Part shown: in pieces, positions 32,288-41,430 of the stretch
How the letters are laid out: each line of letters starts with the position of its first letter
Numbering within the stretch: position 1 is the first letter of the stretch
NCBI RefSeq assembly: GCF_028204155.1
Contig: NZ_JAQLOI010000001.1
Span: 2,728,001-2,792,000 of the forward strand
Source of the DNA: Vibrio algarum
Lineage (GTDB): Bacteria > Pseudomonadota > Gammaproteobacteria > Enterobacterales > Vibrionaceae
Direction: 5' to 3'
DNA length: 64,000 nucleotides
Program-made: the position numbers and the translations under genes
Notes under the pieces: model-generated
Told to the model about the DNA's origin: nothing
The model's database searches: none
The model's input: the letters and a program-made list of their open reading frames with translations, nothing else

Positions 32288-34153
32288 TTACGGTTGAGTA
32301 TCCACCGCGTAGTACTCAATATCAGCCTCTTCTCGAAGCGTGCTTACAACCGCAGCAAGATCTTGCTGAGTTCCAGTACGAACTAACTGTGCAGCAATCT
32401 GAGTATTAAAGCTATCATCTTCATTTATTGAAACTTTGCTTAGCTCAACTATAACAATATTGCGGTCTAAATCCGTGGCTTGAGCATACGTTTTATCACC
32501 GGATTCTGGTTTCGCTAGCGCAAAGACTGTCTGAGCTAACGGTGAACGACGATCTATCGTTTCGATCTCTCCAAACTCAAGCCCATTCGTGCTAAGTGTA
32601 GATTCATCACCCGCTTTTAAACCTTCCAAAACCAAATTCGCTAGATCTAAGGCCTTCTGCTCGCCTTTAACAAGCGCTAATTCTGAATTTACTTGTTCTT
32701 TTACGTCTTCAAACGGCAGTACCGTTTCATCACGTGAATCTTCAACTCGAACGACAACCACATGCTCGGGAGCTACTTCGATAACTTCAGAGTTAAGTCC
32801 ATCTTCTTTCACATCTGCGCTAAGAATCGCTTGCATTACTGCTGGTGTTAGCAATAACTCTGGTGCATCCGAACGAGAAATGAAATCCGTGGTTTTAATC
32901 GGTTGATCGATAGCTTGCGCAGAATCATCTAGCGAATCAGGGTATTCAAACGCCACTTTTTCAAGTTCTGTCTGCAGTTCATAAAAACGTTCCACTGCTT
33001 GCTGCTCTGCAATTTCAACTTTTATTTCCGCTTCAACTTCAGCAAATGGGGTTGCTTGTGCCTCTTTCAGCCCATCAAGTTTAATAATATGATAGCCGAA
33101 TGCTGATTTAACCAAGCCAGTATTGTCACCTACATTTTGAAGAGCAAATGCTGCAGCTTCAAATTCAGGGTCCATTACATCCTTCTCGACCCAACCCAGT
33201 GAACCACCTTCTTCAGAACTACCAATGTCTTCAGATTTGGTTTTCGCTAATTCAATAAAATCAGCACCAGAATTCAATTCATCAAGAATAGCTTGAGCTT
33301 TCGCCTCATCATCACCTTGAACCAAAATATGGCTTAGTTGACGCTGCGCAATAGAAGAATACTTATCTAAGTTCTCTTGGTAGTACGCTTGAGCTTGCTC
33401 ATCCGATACTGCCACTTGAGATTTTAGTTCTTGAGCTGACAATTCAACGTAAGCAACTTTAACCTGCTCTGGACGAGTATAGTTGCTAGAGTTAGCATCA
33501 TAGTACTCTTGAAGCTCTTCGTCCGTTAGCTCAATACTTTTAGAGTAATCTTCGATATTAAGTAAGATCGAACGAATATCTCGAGTTTGAGTTAGTAGCT
33601 GACTTTGAGTAGTCACTTCACTATCAAGTGAGAACTCACTTCCTTGAAGTGCAAACAATATCTGCTGACGAGTCATTTCTCTACGCAAATACTCAGCAAA
33701 ACTGTCTGCGTTATAACCCGCACGACGAAGCGTCGCTGCATAAACCTCTTGATCAAACTTACCGTCATTTTGGAATTCAGGCATGCTTAGTATCTGTTGG
33801 CGTATTTGCTTATCACTGATACGCAAACCCAATGAGTCGGCATACTGTTCTAAAAGCAACTCATTTACCATGCGATCAAGAATTGATTTACGGAAAGATT
33901 GAACGTACGTTGGGTCTGCCAGTAAGTTAGCAAAGTAATCACCCATTTGGGATTGCATACGGTTACGTTCGTTTGTGTAGGCTTGTTCAAATGCACCACG
34001 GCCAATCTCTGTATTGTTTACCTTAGCAGCGGCATTACTACCACCACCTACGATGTAGCTACCTACACCTGCAAATACAAAAGAAAGGATAATTAGACCA
34101 AGAATAATCTTAACCGCGATGCTATTTACGCCCTCGCGTAATCGCTCCATCAT
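32288..34153 (-). CDS. ppiD: Periplasmic folding chaperone / PPIase PpiD
   Basis: Inner-membrane-anchored chaperone near the Sec translocon. The 621-residue protein has one N-terminal membrane helix (SIAVKIILGLIILSFVFAGVGSYI, about 11-34), a SurA-like N-terminal chaperone region, and a central parvulin domain (QRQLSHILVQGDDEAKAQAIL, GGSLGWVEKDVMDPEFEAAAFAL, SAFGYHIIKLDGL, roughly 268-358). Length matches E. coli PpiD (623). It follows hupB in the conserved tig-clpPX-lon-hupB-ppiD order. Confidence 0.95.
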   Translation of the reverse strand: MMERLREGVNSIAVKIILGLIILSFVFAGVGSYIVGGGSNAAAKVNNTEIGRGAFEQAYTNERNRMQSQMGDYFANLLADPTYVQSFRKSILDRMVNELLLEQYADSLGLRISDKQIRQQILSMPEFQNDGKFDQEVYAATLRRAGYNADSFAEYLRREMTRQQILFALQGSEFSLDSEVTTQSQLLTQTRDIRSILLNIEDYSKSIELTDEELQEYYDANSSNYTRPEQVKVAYVELSAQELKSQVAVSDEQAQAYYQENLDKYSSIAQRQLSHILVQGDDEAKAQAILDELNSGADFIELAKTKSEDIGSSEEGGSLGWVEKDVMDPEFEAAAFALQNVGDNTGLVKSAFGYHIIKLDGLKEAQATPFAEVEAEIKVEIAEQQAVERFYELQTELEKVAFEYPDSLDDSAQAIDQPIKTTDFISRSDAPELLLTPAVMQAILSADVKEDGLNSEVIEVAPEHVVVVRVEDSRDETVLPFEDVKEQVNSELALVKGEQKALDLANLVLEGLKAGDESTLSTNGLEFGEIETIDRRSPLAQTVFALAKPESGDKTYAQATDLDRNIVIVELSKVSINEDDSFNTQIAAQLVRTGTQQDLAAVVSTLREEADIEYYAVDTQP

Positions 34154-34238
34154 AATCTTATTTTACTCCGATGATTGAGCAGGAATTATTACCATTGCCC
34201 AGTATGAAATTTGAGATGTTCGATGATATCAGAAAAAG

Positions 34239-34268
34239 AAATGCGCACCAGTGTTGAGATGCGCATAT
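34239..34268 (-). terminator. Hairpin after hupB
   Basis: ATGCGCA (34241-34247) and TGCGCAT (34260-34266); on the minus strand the hairpin is followed by TTCTTTTTC. It lies about 40 bases past the hupB stop. Confidence 0.6.
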
Positions 34269-34305
34269 TTAAGAGTCTTGTGTAGAAAAGAGTAACGATT
34301 CGTTA

Positions 34306-34578
34306 TTAGTTACAAGCTTCTTTAAGAGCTTTACCAGCTTTAAATGCGGGTACTTTAGCTTCTGCGATTTGAATTTCTTCGCCAGTTTTAGGGTTGCGAC
34401 CAGTGCGAGCAGCACGAGTACGAACGCTAAAAGTACCAAAGCCAACAAGAGCTACTTGCTCATCAGCTTTAAGTGTTTCAGTCACTGCTTCAATTACTGC
34501 ATCTAATGCGCGGCCAGCTGACGCTTTTGAGATATCTGCATTTTCTGCAATTTTTTCTACTAATTGTGTTTTGTTCAC
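34306..34578 (-). CDS. hupB: DNA-binding protein HU-beta
   Basis: Nucleoid protein that bends and compacts DNA. The 90-residue product has the whole HU fold: MNKTQLVEKIAENADISKA, a LVGFGTFSVR strand, the DNA-binding arm RTARTGRNPKTGEEIQI with its intercalating proline, and the C-terminal FKAGKALKEA helix. HU-beta rather than HU-alpha is inferred from its place directly downstream of lon. Confidence 0.95.
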   Translation of the reverse strand: MNKTQLVEKIAENADISKASAGRALDAVIEAVTETLKADEQVALVGFGTFSVRTRAARTGRNPKTGEEIQIAEAKVPAFKAGKALKEACN

Positions 34579-34711
34579 TTTTTTGTTCCCCTTTATGCGT
34601 TACCAATTATATTTATTAGTTTGGTAACATTCGTTCCATTTGAAAATTTAAATTTTAACCCCAAGCCTTTAGGAATATAGCCTAGCGCCATAGGTTGTAA
34701 CGTTAGCCTTC

Positions 34712-34751
34712 AAAAAAAACGCTGACAAGTATTTTTATACCTTGTCAGCGT
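34712..34751 (-). terminator. Strong terminator after lon
   Basis: On the minus strand ACGCTGACAAG pairs with CTTGTCAGCGT over 11 bp and is followed by TTTTTTTT (34712-34719), 30 bases past the lon stop. It separates lon from hupB. Confidence 0.92.
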
Positions 34752-34780
34752 AATTCTTTACTTATTTTTGCTACACGTCA

Positions 34781-37132
34781 CTATTTTGAAGGTTCAATCG
34801 TAATTCCTGATGGATCATTCTCTAATGCAATGGCTAAAACTTCTTCAATCCATTGCACTGGCTTAATGACCAAATCCGCAATAACGTTGTCAGGAATCTC
34901 TTCCAGATCACGTTCATTGTCTTTTGGAATGAGAACAGTTTTGATTCCACCACGATGAGCTGCAAGGAGTTTTTCTTTTAAACCACCAATAGGTAATACT
35001 TCACCACGCAGGGTAATTTCACCTGTCATCGCCACTTCAGCGCGTACTGGATTACCAGTTAAGCTCGAAACAAGCGCTGTACACATTGCAATACCAGCAC
35101 TAGGACCATCTTTAGGCGTCGCTCCTTCAGGTACGTGGACGTGGACGTCACGTTTCTCATAGAAATCTTCGTTAATGCCTAACTTGCTTGCACGTGAACG
35201 AACTACAGTCATCGCAGCTTGGATAGACTCTTGCATCACTTCGCCGAGCGAACCCGTCTGTGTAAGCTTACCTTTACCTGGCATCGCTTCCGTTTCGATA
35301 GTCAGAAGATCTCCACCTACTTCTGTCCACGCAAGACCTGTCACTTGACCAATACGATTACTTTCGTCGGCTTTGCCGTAATCAAACCTTTGAACACCAC
35401 AGTAATCTTTTAGGTTATCCATACTAACTGTAACTTGCTTAAGCGCTTTATCGAGCAAAATATTCTTAACTGCCTTGCGACAAATTTTTGAAATTTCTCT
35501 CTCTAGGCTGCGAACACCCGCCTCACGAGTATAATATCTGATAATTCCCACAATAGCGGAGTCTTCGATGATAACTTCGTTTGGCTTGAGACCATTTCGC
35601 TGCATCTGCTTTTCGACTAAATGTCGTTTTGCAATGTTAAGTTTTTCGTCCTCGGTATAACCTGAAAGGCGAATCACTTCCATACGGTCTAGTAATGGAC
35701 CCGGTATGTTCATTGAATTAGACGTAGCAACAAACATAACATCGGATAGATCGTAATCCACTTCTAGATAATGATCGTTAAATGCATTGTTCTGCTCTGG
35801 GTCTAACACTTCCAAAAGTGCAGATGATGGATCACCACGCATGTCAGATGACATTTTGTCTATTTCATCCAGCAAAAACAGAGGATTCTTAACGCCTACT
35901 TTCGACATTTTTTGAATTAACTTACCAGGTAAAGAGCCTATATAAGTTCTTCGGTGGCCACGAATTTCTGCTTCGTCACGAACCCCACCAAGCGCCATGC
36001 GTACATACTTACGGCCAGTCGCAGAAGCTATAGATTGGCCCAAAGATGTCTTACCGACACCTGGAGGCCCCACGAGACAGAGAATTGGGCCTTTAAGCTT
36101 GTTAATTCTATTTTGAACCGCCAAATATTCTAGAATACGTTCTTTTACTCTCTCTAAACCATAATGGTCTTCGTTAAGTACTTCTTCGGCTTTTGATAGG
36201 TTTTTCTTCACTTTAGATCGTTTAGCCCAAGGGACACCAACCATCCAATCGATATAGCTTCTAACCACTGTCGCTTCCGCCGACATTGGTGACATCATTT
36301 TCAGTTTTTGCAACTCCTGCTCTGTCTTCTCTCGAGCTTCGGTTGGCATTTTAGAATCTTCTATCTTTTTCTTGAGTGTTTCAAACTCATCAGGAGCATC
36401 GTCCATATCGCCAAGTTCTTTCTGAATCGCTTTCATTTGCTCATTCAGATAGTACTCGCGCTGGGATTTCTCCATCTGTTTCTTAACACGGCCACGAATG
36501 CGTTTTTCCACTTGGAGCAGATCAATCTCTGACTCCATTTGTCCCATTAGAAATTCCAGACGTTCGTTTACATCTATAATTTCCAGGACTTGCTGTTTTT
36601 CGACCAACTTTAAAGGCATATGTGCAGCGATAGTATCAGCCAGTCGGGCTGCCTCATCGATACCATTTAGCGAAGTTAAGACTTCCGGTGGAATTTTTTT
36701 ATTCAGTTTAATAAAACCTTCAAACTGATTAATTGCACTACGTACAATCACTTCCTGTTCTTTTTCATCAAGATCTGGCGTGATCAAGTATTCTGCATCT
36801 GCAAGGAAGAATTCGTTTTCTTTAAACTGATGTATTTTTGCTCGTTGCTGGCCTTCAACTAACACTTTCACAGTACCATCCGGCAACTTCAACAACTGAA
36901 GAATAGTGGCAACTGTGCCTATACCGAATAGATCATCGATAACAGGCTCATCAGTATCGGCTTCCTTTTGCGCAACTAATAATACTTGCTTATTGTTGTC
37001 CATTGCTGATTCTAAACAACTGATCGACTTTTCACGACCAACAAACAAGGGAATAACCATATGCGGATATACCACAACATCACGTAGCGGTAATACTGGA
37101 ATCTCGATACGCTCGGAACGCTCCAAGTTCAT
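34781..37132 (-). CDS. lon: ATP-dependent protease Lon
   Basis: Cytoplasmic AAA+ serine protease that degrades damaged and regulatory proteins. The 783 residues match E. coli Lon (784): N-terminal substrate domain (EIPVLPLRDVVVYPHMVIPLFVGR), Walker A GPPGVGKTSLGQSIA near 355, Walker B LFLLDEIDKM, and the protease domain with catalytic Ser in PKDGPSAGIAMCTA and Lys in GGLKEKLLAAHRGG, a Ser-Lys dyad. It is separated from clpX by a strong clpX terminator and has a sigma-32-type promoter 35-61 bases upstream. Confidence 0.98.
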   Translation of the reverse strand: MNLERSERIEIPVLPLRDVVVYPHMVIPLFVGREKSISCLESAMDNNKQVLLVAQKEADTDEPVIDDLFGIGTVATILQLLKLPDGTVKVLVEGQQRAKIHQFKENEFFLADAEYLITPDLDEKEQEVIVRSAINQFEGFIKLNKKIPPEVLTSLNGIDEAARLADTIAAHMPLKLVEKQQVLEIIDVNERLEFLMGQMESEIDLLQVEKRIRGRVKKQMEKSQREYYLNEQMKAIQKELGDMDDAPDEFETLKKKIEDSKMPTEAREKTEQELQKLKMMSPMSAEATVVRSYIDWMVGVPWAKRSKVKKNLSKAEEVLNEDHYGLERVKERILEYLAVQNRINKLKGPILCLVGPPGVGKTSLGQSIASATGRKYVRMALGGVRDEAEIRGHRRTYIGSLPGKLIQKMSKVGVKNPLFLLDEIDKMSSDMRGDPSSALLEVLDPEQNNAFNDHYLEVDYDLSDVMFVATSNSMNIPGPLLDRMEVIRLSGYTEDEKLNIAKRHLVEKQMQRNGLKPNEVIIEDSAIVGIIRYYTREAGVRSLEREISKICRKAVKNILLDKALKQVTVSMDNLKDYCGVQRFDYGKADESNRIGQVTGLAWTEVGGDLLTIETEAMPGKGKLTQTGSLGEVMQESIQAAMTVVRSRASKLGINEDFYEKRDVHVHVPEGATPKDGPSAGIAMCTALVSSLTGNPVRAEVAMTGEITLRGEVLPIGGLKEKLLAAHRGGIKTVLIPKDNERDLEEIPDNVIADLVIKPVQWIEEVLAIALENDPSGITIEPSK

Positions 37133-37166
37133 ATTTTTCTCTCTATCCGTTTTTCTTATGAAAACT

Positions 37167-37193
37167 ATATGGGGTCTAAATGATTGGATTCAA
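37167..37193 (-). promoter_or_regulatory. Sigma-32 heat-shock promoter of lon
   Basis: On the minus strand TTGAAT, 13-base spacer, CCCCATAT: close to the sigma-32 consensus CTTGAAA-N13-15-CCCCATNT. The start of transcription would be about 28 bases before the lon ATG. Confidence 0.8.
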
Positions 37194-37264
37194 CAAGGGA
37201 ATAAAAAAATAGGTATTTTAGAGGATTTGCGCTAGAAAATTAGTGTTTTATATAAAACGCAGAT

Positions 37265-37291
37265 AAAAAAGGGAGATACCAAGTATCCCCC
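37265..37291 (-). terminator. Terminator after clpX
   Basis: On the minus strand GGGGGATAC-TTG-GTATCTCCC followed by TTTTTTATC, about 37 bases past the clpX stop. Confidence 0.85.
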
Positions 37292-37327
37292 TATTCTAGC
37301 TTGAATGCAGTTTAGCAATAATGATTA

Positions 37328-38608
37328 TTACTCTGCACCAGCGGCTTGATTTTCTTTTCCATCATAAATAAGCAAAGGCTCAGATTCACCGTTAATCACC
37401 GATTCATCAATCACTACTTTACTCACATCTGTTGAAGAAGGTAGTTCATACATGGTTTCAAGCAATACACCTTCTAAAATAGAACGCAGGCCACGAGCAC
37501 CAGTTTTACGTTCCATTGCTTTTTTAGCAATTGCCTTAAGTGCATCTTCACGGAACTCAAGTTCAGTATTTTCTATTTCAAATAGTGCAGCGTACTGTTT
37601 AGTAAGCGCATTTTTAGGTTCACACAATATTTGAATCAATGCATCTTCATCAAGCTCTGTTAGCGTGGTAGTTACTGGCAAACGACCAATAAACTCAGGA
37701 ATTAAGCCATATTTGACTAAGTCTTCCGGTTCCACCTGCATAAAGAGCTCACCGATAGTTTTAGTTTCGTCTTTAGAACGAACTTCTGCGCCAAAACCAA
37801 TACCTGTACCCGTTGCAACTCGCTGTTCGATAACCTTATCAAGCCCAGCAAATGCACCACCACAGATAAACAGAATTTTAGAGGTATCTACCTGCAAAAA
37901 TTCTTGTTGTGGATGTTTACGTCCACCTTGAGGTGGAACAGAAGCAACAGTACCTTCAACAAGCTTTAGAAGTGCTTGTTGCACGCCTTCACCTGAAACA
38001 TCACGCGTTATCGATGGGTTTTCAGCTTTACGAGAAATTTTATCGATTTCATCGATATAAACAATTCCTCGTTCTGCTTTAGCAACATCGTAATCACATT
38101 TCTGAAGTAGTTTCTGGATGATATTTTCTACATCTTCGCCAACATAACCAGCTTCAGTTAATGTTGTCGCATCAGCCATTGTAAACGGCACATCTAGGAA
38201 ACGAGCAAGCGTTTCTGCTAGTAGTGTTTTACCGCTACCAGTTGGGCCAATAAGTAAGATGTTACTTTTACCCAGCTCTACACCATCTGCTGTGGTATCG
38301 CCATTACGCAAGCGCTTGTAGTGGTTGTAAACCGCTACAGCAAGTACTTTCTTAGCATAATCTTGACCAATTACATAATCGTCAAGGTGTTCACGAATAT
38401 TACGTGGAGTCGGTAATGCCTCTGACTCTTTCTTCGGAAGAACATCTTTTATCTCTTCACGAATGATATCGTTACATAAGTCGACACATTCATCACAGAT
38501 GTAAACCGAAGGCCCTGCAATGAGCTTGCGAACTTCGTGCTGGCTCTTACCGCAGAAAGAGCAATACAGTAATTTTCCGCCGCTGCTCTCTTTGCTTTTA
38601 TCTGTCAT
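37328..38608 (-). CDS. clpX: ClpX ATPase subunit of ClpXP
   Basis: AAA+ unfoldase feeding ClpP. The 426-residue protein has the N-terminal zinc finger (CSFCGKSQ and CDECVDLC, about 16-45), Walker A GPTGSGKTLLAETLA near residue 120, Walker B VYIDEIDKI, the sensor/pore region with GYVGEDVE, and the IGF-type ClpP loop (TGIGFGAEV). Length matches E. coli ClpX (424). It lies 100 bases after clpP; the two genes likely share transcripts. Confidence 0.98.
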   Translation of the reverse strand: MTDKSKESSGGKLLYCSFCGKSQHEVRKLIAGPSVYICDECVDLCNDIIREEIKDVLPKKESEALPTPRNIREHLDDYVIGQDYAKKVLAVAVYNHYKRLRNGDTTADGVELGKSNILLIGPTGSGKTLLAETLARFLDVPFTMADATTLTEAGYVGEDVENIIQKLLQKCDYDVAKAERGIVYIDEIDKISRKAENPSITRDVSGEGVQQALLKLVEGTVASVPPQGGRKHPQQEFLQVDTSKILFICGGAFAGLDKVIEQRVATGTGIGFGAEVRSKDETKTIGELFMQVEPEDLVKYGLIPEFIGRLPVTTTLTELDEDALIQILCEPKNALTKQYAALFEIENTELEFREDALKAIAKKAMERKTGARGLRSILEGVLLETMYELPSSTDVSKVVIDESVINGESEPLLIYDGKENQAAGAE

Positions 38609-38708
38609 TCGCTAACCTCTTAGCCTTTACCTTATAGATTTGAGTGTATATCAAAATTCATCGTTTTTCTTGTAAAACATAAGTCTAATCAGAGTAGATA
38701 CTTAGGTT

Positions 38709-39335
38709 TTACTCACCACGATGATTAAGTACAGCATCCACCAAACCATATTCAACAGCCTGATCCGCTGACATAAAATTGTCACGGTCAGTATCTTTTT
38801 CAACCACTTCAATAGGTTGACCCGTATGTTCAGCAAGTAACTTATTCAGTTTTTGCTTAATAGTTAGGATTTCTTGAGCGTGAATCTGGATATCCGACGC
38901 TTGACCTTGGAATCCACCGAGTGGTTGGTGAATCATCACACGAGAATTAGGTAAACAGTAGCGCTTACCTTGTGCTCCACCAGCTAGTAAAAAAGCACCC
39001 ATAGAGCATGCTTGCCCCATACATACTGTACTAATATTTGGCTTAATAAACTGCATAGTATCGTAAATTGACATACCCGCAGTTACACTGCCACCCGGTG
39101 AATTGATATATAAGAATATATCTTTATCTGGGTTTTCAGACTCAAGGAACAATAACTGAGCCACAACGAGGTTCGCCATATGATCCTCGACTTGACCCGT
39201 TAGAAAAATGACTCTTTCTTTGAGTAGGCGAGAATAAATGTCATAAGAACGCTCACCGCGGGAAGTTTGCTCAACAACCATTGGAACAAGTGCATCAATA
39301 ATTGGAGACATTACATTTTTTTCTTGGTAGCTCAT
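38709..39335 (-). CDS. clpP: ClpP protease subunit
   Basis: Serine peptidase that forms the chamber of ClpXP and ClpAP. The 208-residue product has the catalytic triad in the E. coli positions: S111 (GQACSMGA), H136 (VMIHQPLG) and D185 (DTDRDNF), the FLYINSPGGSVTAG oxyanion segment at 74-87, and a short N-terminal propeptide (MSYQEKNVMSP). It follows tig after a gap that holds the tig terminator. Confidence 0.97.
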   Translation of the reverse strand: MSYQEKNVMSPIIDALVPMVVEQTSRGERSYDIYSRLLKERVIFLTGQVEDHMANLVVAQLLFLESENPDKDIFLYINSPGGSVTAGMSIYDTMQFIKPNISTVCMGQACSMGAFLLAGGAQGKRYCLPNSRVMIHQPLGGFQGQASDIQIHAQEILTIKQKLNKLLAEHTGQPIEVVEKDTDRDNFMSADQAVEYGLVDAVLNHRGE

Positions 39336-39517
39336 TTGATATCCCTAAAAAATTACCGCTTTATATAAGTATCTAAATCAATACTAGAGAATAAACAAGA
39401 ATAAGTTAAATTTTCTTAAGTGATTGATTAACAATTATACGCTTTTAGCTAATTTTCATTACATACGAGTAACAACGCAACTTTACTTACTCGTTAAAAT
39501 ACTTATATAGAACAGTA

Positions 39518-39552
39518 AAAATATGGTCCGAATGAATGCACAGACGGACCAT
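39518..39552 (-). terminator. Terminator after tig
   Basis: ATGGTCCG (39523-39530) and CGGACCAT (39545-39552) with a 14-base loop; ATTTTTAC follows on the minus strand. It lies about 60 bases past the tig stop. Confidence 0.7.
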
Positions 39553-39611
39553 AATCACTTACTTTGAAGCCATCAATTAGTCGATGGAACTTCTACCAAA
39601 CAGGTCTGCGA

Positions 39612-40916
39612 TTAAGCAGGTTGCTGTTGGTTCATTAGCTCATTGAAGCTAGTTTCTTTATCAGAAACTTGAGCCTTAGAGATGATAGCGTCAATTGCTT
39701 GCTCTTCTAAAGCAACATTACGCATGTTGTTCATCATCTCTTCATTTTGCTCGTAGTAAGAAACAACTTCACTTGGATCTTCGTAAGCCGTCGCCATGTC
39801 AGCAATAAGTGCTTTCACTTTTTCGTCATCTGCTTTTAGTTCTTCAGCCTTGATTACTTCACCAAGTAAAAGACCAACAACTACGCGACGCTTAGCTTGC
39901 TCTTCGAACAATTCACGAGGAAGTTGCTCAGCCGCTTCTGGGTTTCCACCAAAACGCTGTGCAGCTTGTTGGCGAAGAACACCAATTTCTTGATCAACGA
40001 CTGCAGTTGGAACATCAATGTCGTTCTCTTTAACAAGACCGTCAATTGCTTGTTCTTTGATTTTGTTTTTGATTGCTTGCTTAAGCTCACGTTCCATATT
40101 CTTACGAACTTCAGCTTTAAGCGCATCAACACCACCTTCAGAAACACCGAACTTAGCAACGAATTCGTCGTTAATTTCAGGAAGCTCTTGAGTTTCAACT
40201 TTGTTTATCTTGATGAAAAACTTAGCTTGCTTACCTTTTAGGTTTTCAGCGTGATAGTCTTCTGGGAAAGCAACATCAATTTCAAATTCAGTGCCTTTAA
40301 CTTTACCCATAATTCCGTCTTCGAAGCCAGGAATCATACGACCTTGACCCATTTCTAGAGGGAAGTTATCCGCTTTTCCGCCTTCAAATTCTTCGCCATC
40401 GATAGAACCAACGAAATCGATAGTTGCACGAGAACCATCTTCCGCAGGTGCGTCGACTTCAGTCCAAGAAGCTTGTTGCTTACGTAGCGTTTCGATCATT
40501 TCATCAACGTCAGAGTCGTTAACTTCCACTGCTGGTTTTTCAACAACAATGTTTTCTAGACCTTTAAGCTCTACTTCAGGGTAAACCTCGAAAGTCGCAG
40601 CAAAGACCAAATCTTTTCCTGCTTCATTCTCAACAGGAGCAAAAGTAGGTGCGCCCGCTGGGTTGATTTTCTCTTTTACGATCGCTTCGATGAAATGGCG
40701 TTGCATAACTTCACCCATAACATCTTGACGTACTGCTTTGCCGTACATTTGCGCAACCATCTTCATAGGCACTTTGCCTTTACGGAAACCGTCGAAACGG
40801 CGATTTCTAGCGATGTTACGAAGTTCCGCTGTCACTGCATCTTCGATGTTTGCAGCAGGAACAGTAATATTTAGACGGCGTTCTAGGCCTTCAAGAGTTT
40901 CAACAGTAGCTTGCAT
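39612..40916 (-). CDS. tig: Trigger factor
   Basis: Ribosome-associated chaperone and peptidyl-prolyl isomerase. The 434-residue length matches E. coli (432). The N-terminal ribosome-binding domain carries the signature GFRKGKVP (residues 44-51); the PPIase FKBP-like domain (GSRATIDFVGSIDGEEFEGGKADN, about 150-175) and a long helical C-terminal arm follow. The gene starts the conserved tig-clpP-clpX-lon block. Its upstream region is long and highly structured. Confidence 0.97.
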   Translation of the reverse strand: MQATVETLEGLERRLNITVPAANIEDAVTAELRNIARNRRFDGFRKGKVPMKMVAQMYGKAVRQDVMGEVMQRHFIEAIVKEKINPAGAPTFAPVENEAGKDLVFAATFEVYPEVELKGLENIVVEKPAVEVNDSDVDEMIETLRKQQASWTEVDAPAEDGSRATIDFVGSIDGEEFEGGKADNFPLEMGQGRMIPGFEDGIMGKVKGTEFEIDVAFPEDYHAENLKGKQAKFFIKINKVETQELPEINDEFVAKFGVSEGGVDALKAEVRKNMERELKQAIKNKIKEQAIDGLVKENDIDVPTAVVDQEIGVLRQQAAQRFGGNPEAAEQLPRELFEEQAKRRVVVGLLLGEVIKAEELKADDEKVKALIADMATAYEDPSEVVSYYEQNEEMMNNMRNVALEEQAIDAIISKAQVSDKETSFNELMNQQQPA

Positions 40917-41430
40917 TATTTATAAACCTCAAAACTAACTCAGATTACTGAGTATTTTAGCCACCAACCCTTTAGGTTAGGACCATATCGTTGTGTTGCA
41001 CTTCATTGAAGTACAGATTTAAATTGAGCATTGATGCATTACACGTTCGTTAAAATTTACTAACGAAATAAATGCACCGGACTAATTAGCGATATCTTAT
41101 CTCACACTCTATTTAACAAAATGAAGAGTAAGGTATCTCCGATTAGTCTCAGAACCAAAATTTTAGACGCGACATTCTAGCGATATGAAGATTAGCTGTC
41201 GAGTGAAGTTCTGAATTCTCACTAGAAGTTGGCGAAAAGTCAGCGTATTTAAGACTAATTTAACCACTTTGCATCAGAAATGGGGACAATAACTGTTTTT
41301 TCAATGGAGAGAGATGATTTTTTTACTAAAATGGCTAAAAAGAGATCTTTGTCTTATTTTAAACTCTTAAATTGGTAACTTTTCTAGCACGCTCTAACCT
41401 AGAACTAATTGTTCATTTGGTAAACTTTTG
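40917..41430. promoter_or_regulatory. tig-dctB intergenic region with two hairpins
   Basis: A 514-base divergent gap without a credible ORF. It holds a hairpin at 41035-41076 (TGCATT...TTCGTTA / TAACGAA...AATGCA) and a longer imperfect one at 41080-41148 whose 20-base arms match at 16 positions. Both could lie in the tig leader RNA. Promoter elements for either gene could not be fixed by eye. Confidence 0.5.
41080..41148. repeat. Long imperfect hairpin upstream of tig
   Basis: Arms 41080-41099 and 41129-41148 are complementary at 16 of 20 positions, with an inner ACTC/GAGT stem. Two of the four mismatches become G-U pairs in RNA. It lies 164 bases upstream of the tig ATG. It could be a leader structure, a small RNA or a remnant of a miniature element. 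Confidence 0.45.

Noticed and set aside
32191..32409. A 72-codon ORF over the ppiD terminator
   Set aside because: It spans the ppiD terminator and the opposite strand of ppiD; no ribosome site or family signal.
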